Shown here one piece after another: positions 36,720 to 45,601 of a stretch of 64,000 nucleotides of DNA; the first letter of the stretch is position 1, and every line of letters starts with the position of its first letter. The translations under genes were made by a program, and so were the position numbers. Origin of the DNA: Bog-756 sp963699085. GTDB lineage: Bacteria > Actinomycetota > Acidimicrobiia > Acidimicrobiales > RAAP-2. A model generated the notes under the pieces. It was given only the letters and a program-made list of their open reading frames with translations, did no database searches and was not told the origin of the DNA. The stretch spans positions 1-64,000 of the forward strand of contig CAVOTH010000004.1 in assembly GCA_963699085.1 (NCBI GenBank), written 5' to 3'.

Positions 36720-38943
36720 GTGAGCCGATCCCTCCGCCACCCCTTCGGCAAGAAGAGCATCTTCGAATCCCCCGACAACTCCAGGCCCAACCGCGCCAGG
36801 GCCCGTCAGCCCCGTATGCGCCAGCGCCAGAGCCGGTTCTCGGTCGAGTCGACTACTCGACGCGCCCGATTCCACCGAAGCCCGTCCCGGGCTCCGGCTC
36901 CGTATCGTCGGGATCGCCGTGGTCGCCCTCTTCGCCCTGCTCGGCCTGCGCCTGTGGGCCCTCCAGGTCCTCCAGGCCCCGGCCGCCGCCCAGGCGGTGG
37001 TGGCCAACCAGATCCGCGTCGTCCCGGTGACCCCGACCCGGGGCCTCATCCTCGACCGCAACGGCAACCCGTTGGCCGACAATGTGGTTGACGAGGAGAT
37101 CACGCTGTCCCGAGAGGTGGCCGATCAGGACCCGGCGGTCATCGGTCGGCTGGCTGCGGTCGTAGGGGAGACCCAGGCTCAGGTCCAGGACTCCATCAAC
37201 AACGACCAGTACAGCATCTACAAGCCGGTCCCCATCCTCAACGATGCTCCTCTGAGCGACGTCATCTACATCAAGGAGCACCAGTCCGAGTTCCCCGGCG
37301 TCACCAGTCAACAGACGACCCAGCGCAGCTACCCCCAGACCGAGCTACCCGGCCCGGCCCAGGGAACGTATCCGGCGACCCAGGTACTGGGCTATGTGGG
37401 AACGATCAACACGGCTGAGCTCGCATCCCGAGCGTCCCAGGGGTACATGGCCGGTGACGCCTTCGGGCAGGCCGGCCTCGAGTACCAGTACGAGAGCCAG
37501 CTGCACGGCACTCCGGGAAAGCAGGAGCTCGAAGTGAACCCGCAGGGACAGGTGGCCGGCGTGCTCAAGACCACCGCGTCCACGCCGGGCGACAACATCG
37601 TGACCAATCTCGACACCAACCTCCAGCAGGTGGCGGACAACGCGTTGGCCACCCAGATCCAGAACCTGCGGAAGACCTATGACCCGGCCTGCAACAACAA
37701 GGCCGGCTGCTACCCGCAGCCGACCGGGGGCGCCGTGGTGGTCATGAGCCCCCAGACCGGTGCCGTCTATGCCATGTCCTCCTACCCGAGCTACAACCCG
37801 TCGGTGTGGGTCGGCGGCATCGCCAGCTCGGAGTACGCCAGTCTGTCCAACCCGGCCAACAACGAGCCGCTTCTCAACCGGGCCATCGACGGTCTCTACA
37901 TCCCCGGTTCGACCTTCAAGCTCAACACCGCCACCGCCGCTCTCCAGACCGGGCTGATCACTCCCAACTTCACCTACTACGACAAGGGCTCCTTCACCAC
38001 CCCTGACTGCCAGTACGGCAGCACCACCTGTACCTTCCACAACAGCGCCGGTGACCCCACCGGTGACTACAACGTGTCATCGGCGCTGACCGTCTCGAGC
38101 GACGACTTCTTCTACAACCTCGGCTACCTCTTCTACGCCCAGCAGGGCAAGTTCGGCCCGACCCCGATCCAGAACCAGGCAGCCGAGTACGGCCTGGGCG
38201 AACTGACCGGGATCGACCTGCCCGGCGAGGCCGAAGGCCGGGTCGACAGCCAGGCCGAACGGGTCAAGTTGCACGCCGAGGCGCCCAAGGCGTTCCCCAA
38301 CACGACCTGGTATACCGGCGAGAACATCGAGATGGCATTCGGCCAGGGCGGTACCTACATCACCCCGATCGAGCAGGCCGTGGCCTACGCCACCTTCGCC
38401 AACGGCGGCACCCGCTATGCCCCCCAGGTGGCCGCCGCCGTGGTCACCCCGTCCGGCCAGGTGATCAAGCGGTTCGCTCCGCAGGTCACCGGTCATGTAA
38501 CCCTGTCGCCGTCGACGTATCACGCCCTACTCACCGGATTCACCGGCGTGGTCCAGAGTCCCAACGGCACTGCGTATGGCACATTCAGGGGACTCAACTT
38601 CCCGGGCGGGATCGCCGGCAAGACCGGGACGGCGGACGTCGCTCCCACCGAGGAGCCCACCGCCTGGTTCGTCGGCTTCGGACCCACCGCTGACCCCCAG
38701 TACGTGGTGGTCTGTGTCATCGACCAGGCCGGTTACGGGGCCACGGCCGCCGCCCCGGTCGTCCGGGACATCTACAGCTACCTGGCGACGCACCCGATCG
38801 GGCCGGCCGCCATCCCCCCGCCGACGGCCGCGGTGAGGAGCACGACCCCGGTGTCGCTGCCGGTGACCCCGACCACCCCGGGATCGACGACCGCCCCGGG
38901 ATCGTCGACCACGACCACCACGACTCCGGGCTCGGCCGGGTGA
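36720..38943 (+). CDS. mrdA: Penicillin-binding protein 2 (elongation transpeptidase), frame broken near 36850
   Basis: From GTG 36720 a basic cytoplasmic tail (SRSLRHPFGKKSIFES) runs to about 36845. Then the frame changes and LRLRIVGIAVVALFALLGLRLW, the membrane helix, begins the rest of the protein. It has the PBP dimerisation domain (GLILDRNGNPLADN). The transpeptidase domain has STFK with the catalytic Ser codon at 37909-37911, SSDD as the second motif (usually SxN) and KTGTAD as the third. The last 60 residues are a Thr/Pro-rich tail. The extracellular insert with CNNKAGCYP and CQYGSTTC has four Cys. It cross-links lateral-wall peptidoglycan with MreBCD. Confidence 0.88.
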
Positions 38944-39113
38944 CCCCGACCGTTTAGCCCCCGGACCCTGTCGCCTCTGCCCTCCTGACCTGGGCGTCTC
39001 GTCGAGCGGCTCCTCATTCGCCACATGGCCCGGACCGATGACCGGCGGACGGAATCCCAGCCGAGGGGCGCGGTCGGGGACGACCCCGGGGTGCCCCTAG
39101 GATGGAGGGGGAG

Positions 39114-41129
39114 ATGGAGTCTCTCTGGCCACAGATCGAGCCGCTCCTCGCCCAGGTCACCAAGCCGGCCCGCTACATCGGGGGGGAGCTCGGCGCTCAG
39201 CAGGTGGAGCACGGCCCCGATTCGGTCTCGTGGCTACTCGTGTACCCCGACGCCTACGAAGTGGGCCTGCCCAACCAGGGTCTCCAGATCCTCTACGAGA
39301 TCCTCAACGAGCGGGACGACGCCGTGGCCGAGCGGTCCTATGCACCCTGGGTCGACATGGAGGCATCCATGCGCTCGGCGGGCATCCCGTTGTTCTCCGT
39401 CGAGAACCACCTGCCGGCCGGCGGATTCGACGTCGTGGCGTTCAACCTGTCGGCCGAGTTGGTCTACACCAACGTCCTCAATCTGATCGACCTGGCCGGA
39501 GTGCCGGTCCGGGCCACCGAGCGCACGGTCGACCACCCGGTGGTCATGGCCGGCGGCCACTGCGCATTCAACCCTGAGCCTCTCGCCGACTTCGTCGACT
39601 GCTTCGTGCTGGGCGACGGTGAGGAGGTGGTGGGGGAGCTGAACGAGGTCCTCGCCCGCTTCCGCACCGGTGCAGCCGTTGCCGACGATGCGGGTCGCGA
39701 GCAGTTGCTGCGGGCGCTGTCCCGGGTCCCGGGCGCCTACGTGCCCTCCTGTTACGAGGTCACCTACGACCAGGCGACCGGCCGGCTGGCCGCGGTCACG
39801 CCCCGGTTCGCCGACACCCCGGCCCGGGTCGAGAAGCGGACGATCACCGACCTGGGCGAGTGGCCCTACCCGCGCCAGCAGCTGGTCCCGCTCATCGAAG
39901 TCGTCCATGACCGGCTCAACGTGGAGTTGTTCCGGGGATGCACCAGGGGCTGCCGCTTCTGTCAGGCGGGCATGATCACCCGGCCGGTCCGGGAGCGTCC
40001 CGCCGACCAGGTCCGGACCATGGTCAGTGCCGGTCTCGAGCGGACCGGCTACGACGAGGTCGCCCTTACGTCGCTGTCGAGTGCCGACTACTCGGGCATC
40101 GAGGAGACGGTGACCGGAATCATCGACGACCCGGCCTGTTCCGGCCAGGTCTCGGTCAGCCTCCCCAGCCTGCGGGTCGACGCCTTCACCGTGGGGACGG
40201 CGGCCCAGATCCAGCGGGTACGGCGCACCGGCCTGACGTTCGCCCCCGAAGGCGGCACGTGGCGCATGCGCCAGGTGATCAACAAGCTGATCCGCGAGGA
40301 GGACCTGTACGCCGCGGTCGACGCCGCCTTCAGCCAGGGATGGAAGCGGGTGAAGCTCTACTTCCTCATCGGGCTGCCCACCGAGACCGACGAGGACACC
40401 CTCGGGATCGTGAACCTGGCCAAGCAGTGCGTGGCCATCGGAAAGCGGTACCACCCGTCGGTGACCGTGACCGCCTCGGTCGGTGGATTCGTCCCCAAGG
40501 TTCAGACGCCGTTCCAGTGGTTCGGCCAGAACACCGTCGAGGAGCTGACCCGGAAGGTCCACCTGCTGCGCGACGCGGCCCGGCCGGTCCGGGGCCTCAC
40601 CATCCGGTGGCACGAGCCGAAGGCCACGGCGGCCGAGGGGATCGTCAGCCGGGGGGATCGCCGGATGGGCGGGGTCATCGAGCAGGTGTGGCGAAACGGC
40701 GGGACGTTCCAGGAGTGGTCCGAGTACTTCGACATGGACCTGTGGACCGAGGCGCTCGGCGCGCACGGGATGAGCCTCGAGGACGCCGTGTACCGGCACA
40801 GGACCGAAGACGAGGTGCTGCCCTGGGACCACATCTCGGCCGGCCTCCACCGCGACTTCCTCTGGCAGGACTGGAAGGACGCCCTGGCCGAGCACGGGCT
40901 GCCCGACTGCCGCTGGACCCCGTGCTACGACTGCGGCGCCTGCACCGGATACGGCGTCGAGCACGTGGTGGCCTCGGCGGTACCCCCGGCGGGCGGGAGC
41001 CAGGGAACCGGGCAGGATCTCTCTACCGGGGGCCAGGTGCCGGTACGATTCCTGTCCACGGCGCCGTCCGGCGCAGCCCCGGCCCCAGGTGGGAACGCCG
41101 TGGCGTTGGCGACCGAGGGGAGGATCTGA
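39114..41129 (+). CDS. TIGR03960-family B12-binding-type radical SAM protein
   Basis: About 671 residues. An N-terminal cobalamin-binding-like domain (VYPDAYEVGLPNQGLQILYE, VMAGGHCAFNPEPLADFVD) precedes the radical SAM core with CTRGCRFCQAG, the CxxxCxxC iron-sulfur ligand motif. TFAPEGGTWRMRQVINK and FLIGLPTETDED are further family motifs. A C-terminal CYDCGACTGYG adds more Cys. Family members are always found with the DUF2344 gene that follows; the reaction is not established. ATG 39114 is chosen over 39102 because TAGGAT (39098-39103) and GGAGGGG lie just before it. Confidence 0.9.
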   Translation: MESLWPQIEPLLAQVTKPARYIGGELGAQQVEHGPDSVSWLLVYPDAYEVGLPNQGLQILYEILNERDDAVAERSYAPWVDMEASMRSAGIPLFSVENHLPAGGFDVVAFNLSAELVYTNVLNLIDLAGVPVRATERTVDHPVVMAGGHCAFNPEPLADFVDCFVLGDGEEVVGELNEVLARFRTGAAVADDAGREQLLRALSRVPGAYVPSCYEVTYDQATGRLAAVTPRFADTPARVEKRTITDLGEWPYPRQQLVPLIEVVHDRLNVELFRGCTRGCRFCQAGMITRPVRERPADQVRTMVSAGLERTGYDEVALTSLSSADYSGIEETVTGIIDDPACSGQVSVSLPSLRVDAFTVGTAAQIQRVRRTGLTFAPEGGTWRMRQVINKLIREEDLYAAVDAAFSQGWKRVKLYFLIGLPTETDEDTLGIVNLAKQCVAIGKRYHPSVTVTASVGGFVPKVQTPFQWFGQNTVEELTRKVHLLRDAARPVRGLTIRWHEPKATAAEGIVSRGDRRMGGVIEQVWRNGGTFQEWSEYFDMDLWTEALGAHGMSLEDAVYRHRTEDEVLPWDHISAGLHRDFLWQDWKDALAEHGLPDCRWTPCYDCGACTGYGVEHVVASAVPPAGGSQGTGQDLSTGGQVPVRFLSTAPSGAAPAPGGNAVALATEGRI

Positions 41130-41130
41130 C

Positions 41131-41976
41131 ATGCGCATCCGGTTCCGCTTCTCCAAACTCGGCAGGATCCGCTTCACCAGCCAGCGTGACGTTGCCCGTA
41201 TGTGGGAGCGGGCCCTGCGTCGGGCCCGCCTCCCCCTCGCCTACACGGAGGGGTTCTCGCCCAGGCCCCAGCTCAGTTTCGGTCTGGCGCTGCCCACCGG
41301 TGCCGAGTCACTCGCCGAGTACCTCGACGTCGCCTTGCATCCCGAGCGGGCGGCAGAGGCCGGAATCGAAGCCGCTCAGCTCCCGGCTGCGCTCAACCCG
41401 CTGCTTCCGGACGGGATCGACATCGAGGACGCGGTCGTGGTGGAGCGGTCGAAGGACTCGCTCCAACAGATGGTGACCTCGTGTTCTTGGACCATGCGGC
41501 TCACCGGTTGGACCCGCGAGGAGCTGGCCGTGGGTGTGGACGCCCTGTTGGCGGCCGAGACCGTCATCATCACCCGGGAGCGCAAGGGGCGCGAGGAGCT
41601 CGATGACCTCCGTCCATCGGTCCTCGCCCTGGCGGTTGCCGAGGGTGAAGCCGAACACATCGCCGACCCGACCGGTCGCACCATTGGGCTGGTCGCCGAA
41701 CTCTCGACCCAGCCACGCGGGGTGCGCCCGGTCGAATTGGTGCGCGGTTTGATCGCAGTATCGGGCGGATTGATCGCAGTATCGGGCGGAATTGCCGACC
41801 GATCGATCGAAGGGGCGGCCGTCGACGGCAGCCTCGTGAGTATCCCGGTCCTCGACCGGGCCTGCAGGACACAACAGTGGATCGAGCGCGATGGGCTCCG
41901 ACAGGAGCCGCTCCTCGGCCGGGTCGTCCCGGCCGGAGCCGACCGCGCCGCGCACGCCATGGAGCGTGCGTCGTGA
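41131..41976 (+). CDS. TIGR03936/DUF2344 protein, partner of the radical SAM protein
   Basis: The protein has 281 residues. The start MRIRFRFSKLGRIRFTSQRD and YTEGFSPRPQLSFGLALPTG are the family hallmarks. In some genomes this domain is fused to the radical SAM protein, which supports a joint function, perhaps in tRNA or cofactor modification. It begins one base after the previous stop. A 21-base direct duplication at 41749-41790 repeats seven residues (GLIAVSG twice). Confidence 0.88.
   Translation: MRIRFRFSKLGRIRFTSQRDVARMWERALRRARLPLAYTEGFSPRPQLSFGLALPTGAESLAEYLDVALHPERAAEAGIEAAQLPAALNPLLPDGIDIEDAVVVERSKDSLQQMVTSCSWTMRLTGWTREELAVGVDALLAAETVIITRERKGREELDDLRPSVLALAVAEGEAEHIADPTGRTIGLVAELSTQPRGVRPVELVRGLIAVSGGLIAVSGGIADRSIEGAAVDGSLVSIPVLDRACRTQQWIERDGLRQEPLLGRVVPAGADRAAHAMERAS
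41749..41790 (+). repeat. 21-base in-frame tandem duplication in the DUF2344 gene
   Basis: The bases 41749-41769 are copied exactly at 41770-41790. The copy length is a multiple of three, so the frame is kept and seven residues are duplicated. Confidence 0.9.
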
Positions 41977-41997
41977 GCAGTTTGAGAAGGGAATTCG

Positions 41998-44076
41998 ATG
42001 TCAGAAGCACCTACTGGGCAGACGCCGGGGGCACAGCCGCCCCCCTCGTCGCCGACGCCCCCCGCCGACCGGGCACCGTCCCAGGTCCCGTCCCTCGAGC
42101 CGAAGGCGCCGCCACTCGCTGAGGTGGCGAGCTCGGCCTCCGTCGTCGACGATCAGGTTGGAGGCACCACTGCCGGTAACGGATCGTCGAGCTCCGCCGG
42201 CGGCGGCCAGGGTTCGGCCAACCGACGCCGTCGCGGGTCGCGGGGTGGCCGGGGCCGGGGTCGAAGCGGAACTCCGGGAGGCGCCGACGACGTCGGTGAG
42301 GCACCGGTCGGCGAGTCCGCCGAGGGCACCATGGCCCGTCAGGCCCGAGGTGCGGTGGCGCCTTCCACAGCCACCGCGGGGGCGGCCACGGCCACGGCCA
42401 CAGCCGATCCGGCTACTGCACCCTCGATAACGACCGACACGGAACCGGTGCCGACCATGGGTGCCACTGCACCCACTGCACCCACTGCACCACTCGAGCG
42501 ACCGAAGATCGGCGACACCCGCCCGGCCATCGGCGACACCCGCCCAGCACCCGCCGGTTCGATGGCGCCCGCTCCGGCCCAGGCGCCCTCCCGTTCCGGT
42601 GGCGGACGCAACCGCAATCGTTCCGGCGGCGGCCGAGGGGGAGGTGGGACCCGGTCGACCGGTTCGGCATCGTCCGCGACCGCGGAGGCGTCCGAGGACC
42701 GGTCTGCCACACCGAAACCCCGGTCGGCGCAGTCGGCCGCCAAGTCCGAGAGCGCCACCAAGGGCGAGGGCCGGCGGGGCGGCCGGGAGCGACGGGGCAA
42801 AGCCGTCGGCCGGTACCAGATCTGTGTCCACGTCCGCCCGGAGATGACCCAGATCGCCCTCCTCGAAGGCCGGACCCTGGTGGAGCACTACATCTCGCGT
42901 GCGTCCGACGATGCCACCCAGATCGACGGGAACATCTACCGGGGCCGGGTCCAGAACGTCCTGCCCGGGATGGAGGCCGCCTTCATCGACATCGGGACAC
43001 CGAAGAACGCCGTGCTCTACCACGGCGACGTCCGCTACGACACCGACGACGTGGAGTCGGGCAAGGGCGGGGGCCAGCCCCGGATCGAGCAGCTGCTGAA
43101 GCCGGGCCAGACCATCCTCTGTCAGGTCACCAAGAATCCGATCGGGGCCAAAGGTGCCCGGCTGACCCAGGAAGTGTCGCTGCCTGGGCGGTTCGTCGTC
43201 CTGGTGCCGAACTCGACCGCCTACGGGATCTCCAAGCGCCTGGAGGATGGCGAGCGCAAGCGCCTGCGACGGATCGTCGACGCAGTCCGGCCGGAGGGCC
43301 ACGGCCTCATCGTGCGCACGGCGGCGGCCGGGGCGAGCGCCGACGAGCTCGAGCACGACATCCAGCGGCTGGTGGAGCAGTGGGACACCATCGCTGCCGC
43401 ATCGCTGAAGGGCCAGGGCGCCTCCCTGCTCTACCGCGAGCCGGCCATCGCCGTGCGGGTCATCCGGGAGGAGCTCAACCGGGAGTACCGGGCGGTGGTC
43501 ATCGACGACCTCGCCCTCTACGAACAGGTCCGCGACTACGTGGGAGCGGTCAACCCCGAACTGGCCGACCGGGTCGAGTACTACGACCCCGAGGTCGAGG
43601 CCCTCCCCATCTTCGAGCGGTTCCACGTCCACGAGCAGCTCCACAAGGCCCTGGACCGCAAGGTCTTCCTGCCGTCGGGCGGTTCTCTGGTGATCGACCG
43701 GACCGAGGCGCTGACCGTCATCGACGTAAACACGGGCAAGAACGTGGGCACCACCAACCTGGAGGAGACCGTCTACCGCAACAACCTGGAGGCGGCCGAG
43801 GAGGTGGCCCGCCAGCTGCGCCTGCGGGACATCGGTGGGATCATCGTGATCGACTTCATCGACATGGAGATCCGGGAGAACCGGGACAAGGTCGGAGCGG
43901 CCCTCCGCACCGCCCTGGCCAGGGACAAGACCCGGACCCAGGTGTTCGACATCTCGGAGCTGGGCCTGGTGGAGATGACCCGGAAGCGGGTCTCCGAGGG
44001 CCTGATCGAGTCGATGTCGACGACCTGCGAGCTCTGCGAGGGTAGGGGAATAGTATTTGACGACCCCGAGCTGTAG
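41998..44076 (+). CDS. rne: Ribonuclease E/G family endoribonuclease
   Basis: 692 residues. The first 270 or so are low-complexity (Ala/Thr/Pro, then RGRGRS- and GGGRNRNRSGG-type basic Gly/Arg blocks), likely an RNA- or protein-binding disordered tail. The catalytic part starts at YQICVHVRPEMTQIALLEG with an S1 domain (IYRGRVQNVLPGMEAAFIDIG). The DNase-I-like domain has the metal-binding Asp576 (VIDVNTGKN) and Asp619 (VIDFIDME). CELC at 677-680 is the zinc-link. It starts RNA decay and matures rRNA and tRNA. ATG 41998 follows GAGAAGGG. It lies just upstream of rplU-rpmA, as in many bacteria. Confidence 0.93.
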   Translation: MSEAPTGQTPGAQPPPSSPTPPADRAPSQVPSLEPKAPPLAEVASSASVVDDQVGGTTAGNGSSSSAGGGQGSANRRRRGSRGGRGRGRSGTPGGADDVGEAPVGESAEGTMARQARGAVAPSTATAGAATATATADPATAPSITTDTEPVPTMGATAPTAPTAPLERPKIGDTRPAIGDTRPAPAGSMAPAPAQAPSRSGGGRNRNRSGGGRGGGGTRSTGSASSATAEASEDRSATPKPRSAQSAAKSESATKGEGRRGGRERRGKAVGRYQICVHVRPEMTQIALLEGRTLVEHYISRASDDATQIDGNIYRGRVQNVLPGMEAAFIDIGTPKNAVLYHGDVRYDTDDVESGKGGGQPRIEQLLKPGQTILCQVTKNPIGAKGARLTQEVSLPGRFVVLVPNSTAYGISKRLEDGERKRLRRIVDAVRPEGHGLIVRTAAAGASADELEHDIQRLVEQWDTIAAASLKGQGASLLYREPAIAVRVIREELNREYRAVVIDDLALYEQVRDYVGAVNPELADRVEYYDPEVEALPIFERFHVHEQLHKALDRKVFLPSGGSLVIDRTEALTVIDVNTGKNVGTTNLEETVYRNNLEAAEEVARQLRLRDIGGIIVIDFIDMEIRENRDKVGAALRTALARDKTRTQVFDISELGLVEMTRKRVSEGLIESMSTTCELCEGRGIVFDDPEL

Positions 44077-44088
44077 GCTGTCATCCCT

Positions 44089-44400
44089 ATGTACGCAGTC
44101 ATCAGAACCGGAGGCAAGCAGGAGCGAGTGGCCGAGGGCCAGGAGCTCCGGGTGGAACTGTTGGGCCAGGAGCTCGGCACCGAGGTGACGTTCGAGCCGG
44201 TGCTCGTCGTGGACGGTGAGACCGTCCTGGCCACGCCGTCCCAGCTGTCCGGCGCCACGGTGACGGCCACGGTGACCGGCGAGGAGCTCGGTCCCAAGAT
44301 CCGTGGCTATACCTACAAGAACAAGTCGAACCAGAGCACCCGGTGGGGCCACCGCCAGCGGTACTCGACCATCGCCATCACCGGCATCTCCGCCGGCTGA
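44089..44400 (+). CDS. rplU: 50S ribosomal protein L21
   Basis: 103 residues, full length. MYAVIRTGGKQERV and the C-terminal KIRGYTYKNKSNQSTRWGHR with a basic rRNA-binding stretch are diagnostic. TAGGCT at 44074-44079, nine bases before the ATG, could be a -10 box for a nearly leaderless start. It is followed by rpmA, the usual pair. Confidence 0.97.
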   Translation: MYAVIRTGGKQERVAEGQELRVELLGQELGTEVTFEPVLVVDGETVLATPSQLSGATVTATVTGEELGPKIRGYTYKNKSNQSTRWGHRQRYSTIAITGISAG

Positions 44401-44482
44401 GCGACCGACAGCCCCCGACCGGTCCGTGCGCCTGGCGCCGGTTCGGTCCGACTGACCCCGATCCCTACAAGGAGTACCTCAC

Positions 44483-44737
44483 ATGTCCAAGACCAAAGGT
44501 GGCGGTTCCACCCGGAACGGGCGCGATTCGAACGCCCAGCGCCTCGGCGTCAAGGTCTTCGGCGGCACCGACGTGCGCACCGGCGCCATCATCGTCCGCC
44601 AGCGCGGCACCAAGTTCCACCCCGGCCTGAACGTGGGCCTGGGTAAGGACGACACCCTGTTCGCCTTGGCGGACGGGACCGTCCAGTTCGCGAGCCGCAA
44701 GGGCCGCAAACTGGTCGACGTCGTCCCGGCCGACTGA
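44483..44737 (+). CDS. rpmA: 50S ribosomal protein L27
   Basis: 84 residues. MSKTKGGGSTRNGRDSNAQR and RQRGTKFHPGLNVGLGKDD are the L27 signatures. The N-terminal tail reaches the peptidyl-transferase centre. An AAGGAG site lies 11 bases before ATG 44483. No cleavable N-terminal extension of the Firmicutes type is present. Confidence 0.97.
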   Translation: MSKTKGGGSTRNGRDSNAQRLGVKVFGGTDVRTGAIIVRQRGTKFHPGLNVGLGKDDTLFALADGTVQFASRKGRKLVDVVPAD

Positions 44738-44749
44738 GTCTCCTCCCCC

Positions 44750-45493
44750 GTGCCCACCCGGAACCTCGAGTTCGAGGGCTGCGTCAACTTCCGCGACCTT
44801 GGTGGCTACCGGACCTCCGACGGTCGCACCGTGGCGTGGCGCCGGCTGTTCCGGGCCGACGGCCTCAACAAGCTGACGCCGGCCGACAAGGCCCAGCTGA
44901 TCGACCTGGGGCTGTCCACCGTGATCGACCTGCGCACCCTCGACGAGGCCGAGCAACGGGGATCGTTCCCGGTCGACGACGTTCCCGTCCGCTATGTCGC
45001 ACTACCCCTCACCGACGTCCTGCCGGCCACTGAGGAACTCCCGGACTGGAAAGAAGCGGCGTACGTCGCCACCCGGTACGGGGCGATGGTGTCCGAAGGT
45101 GGTCCCGTTCTGACCACGGCGATCGACGTTCTGGGCTCCTCCGGCGCCCTTCCGGCCATCGTGCACTGCAGCGCCGGCAAGGACCGCACCGGGGTGCTGT
45201 CGGCCCTGATCCTGGCTTTCCTGGGTGTTCCCGACGAGACGATCATCGAGGATTACGCCCTGTCCGCTTTGGCCATGGAGCGCCTCCTCGAGCGCCTGAA
45301 AGCCGAGTACCCCGAGGCGGTGGACCAAGTGGAGAAGTTCGCCCCGGCCATCCTCCATGTCGTCCCCGAAACCATGGAACAGTTCCTGGCTTCGATCCGC
45401 CTCGAGTACGTGACCTACGACAGGCTGGCGGCAGCGCTCGGCGTCGTCGAGGCGGTGGACCGCCTGCGGACCACCCTGCTGGTCGACGGCTGA
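44750..45493 (+). CDS. Tyrosine-protein phosphatase (IphP-like)
   Basis: 247 residues. GCVNFRDLGGYRT and RLFRADGLNKLTPAD are N-terminal motifs of the bacterial tyrosine/lipid phosphatase family, and IVHCSAGKDRTGVLSA has the CX5R active site. The Lys-Asp inside the P-loop is the form found in MptpB/IphP-type enzymes that act on phosphoproteins and phosphoinositides. GTG 44750 starts 13 bases after rpmA with no clear ribosome site. It sits between rpmA and obg, where it is not usually conserved. Confidence 0.9.
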   Translation: MPTRNLEFEGCVNFRDLGGYRTSDGRTVAWRRLFRADGLNKLTPADKAQLIDLGLSTVIDLRTLDEAEQRGSFPVDDVPVRYVALPLTDVLPATEELPDWKEAAYVATRYGAMVSEGGPVLTTAIDVLGSSGALPAIVHCSAGKDRTGVLSALILAFLGVPDETIIEDYALSALAMERLLERLKAEYPEAVDQVEKFAPAILHVVPETMEQFLASIRLEYVTYDRLAAALGVVEAVDRLRTTLLVDG

Positions 45494-45588
45494 CCCACCG
45501 AACCGGTCCGGGTGGCCATCCCCGCCGCCCGCCACCGTCCGCCTCACCACCCCATCCGGCGCCCCCTGGGGCGCAGACCCCCGATCGG

Positions 45589-45594
45589 TAGGAT
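45589..45594 (+). promoter_or_regulatory. -10 box TAGGAT of obg
   Basis: TAGGAT ends seven bases before ATG 45602. No Shine-Dalgarno site is present, so transcription is probably leaderless. Confidence 0.45.
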
Positions 45595-45601
45595 CGTTCC
45601 C

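Noticed and set aside
42001..44352. Minus-strand open frame of about 780 codons across rne
   Set aside because: Antisense shadow of a well-supported ribonuclease; its sequence is a low-complexity mirror of the Ala/Pro/Gly-rich coding strand.
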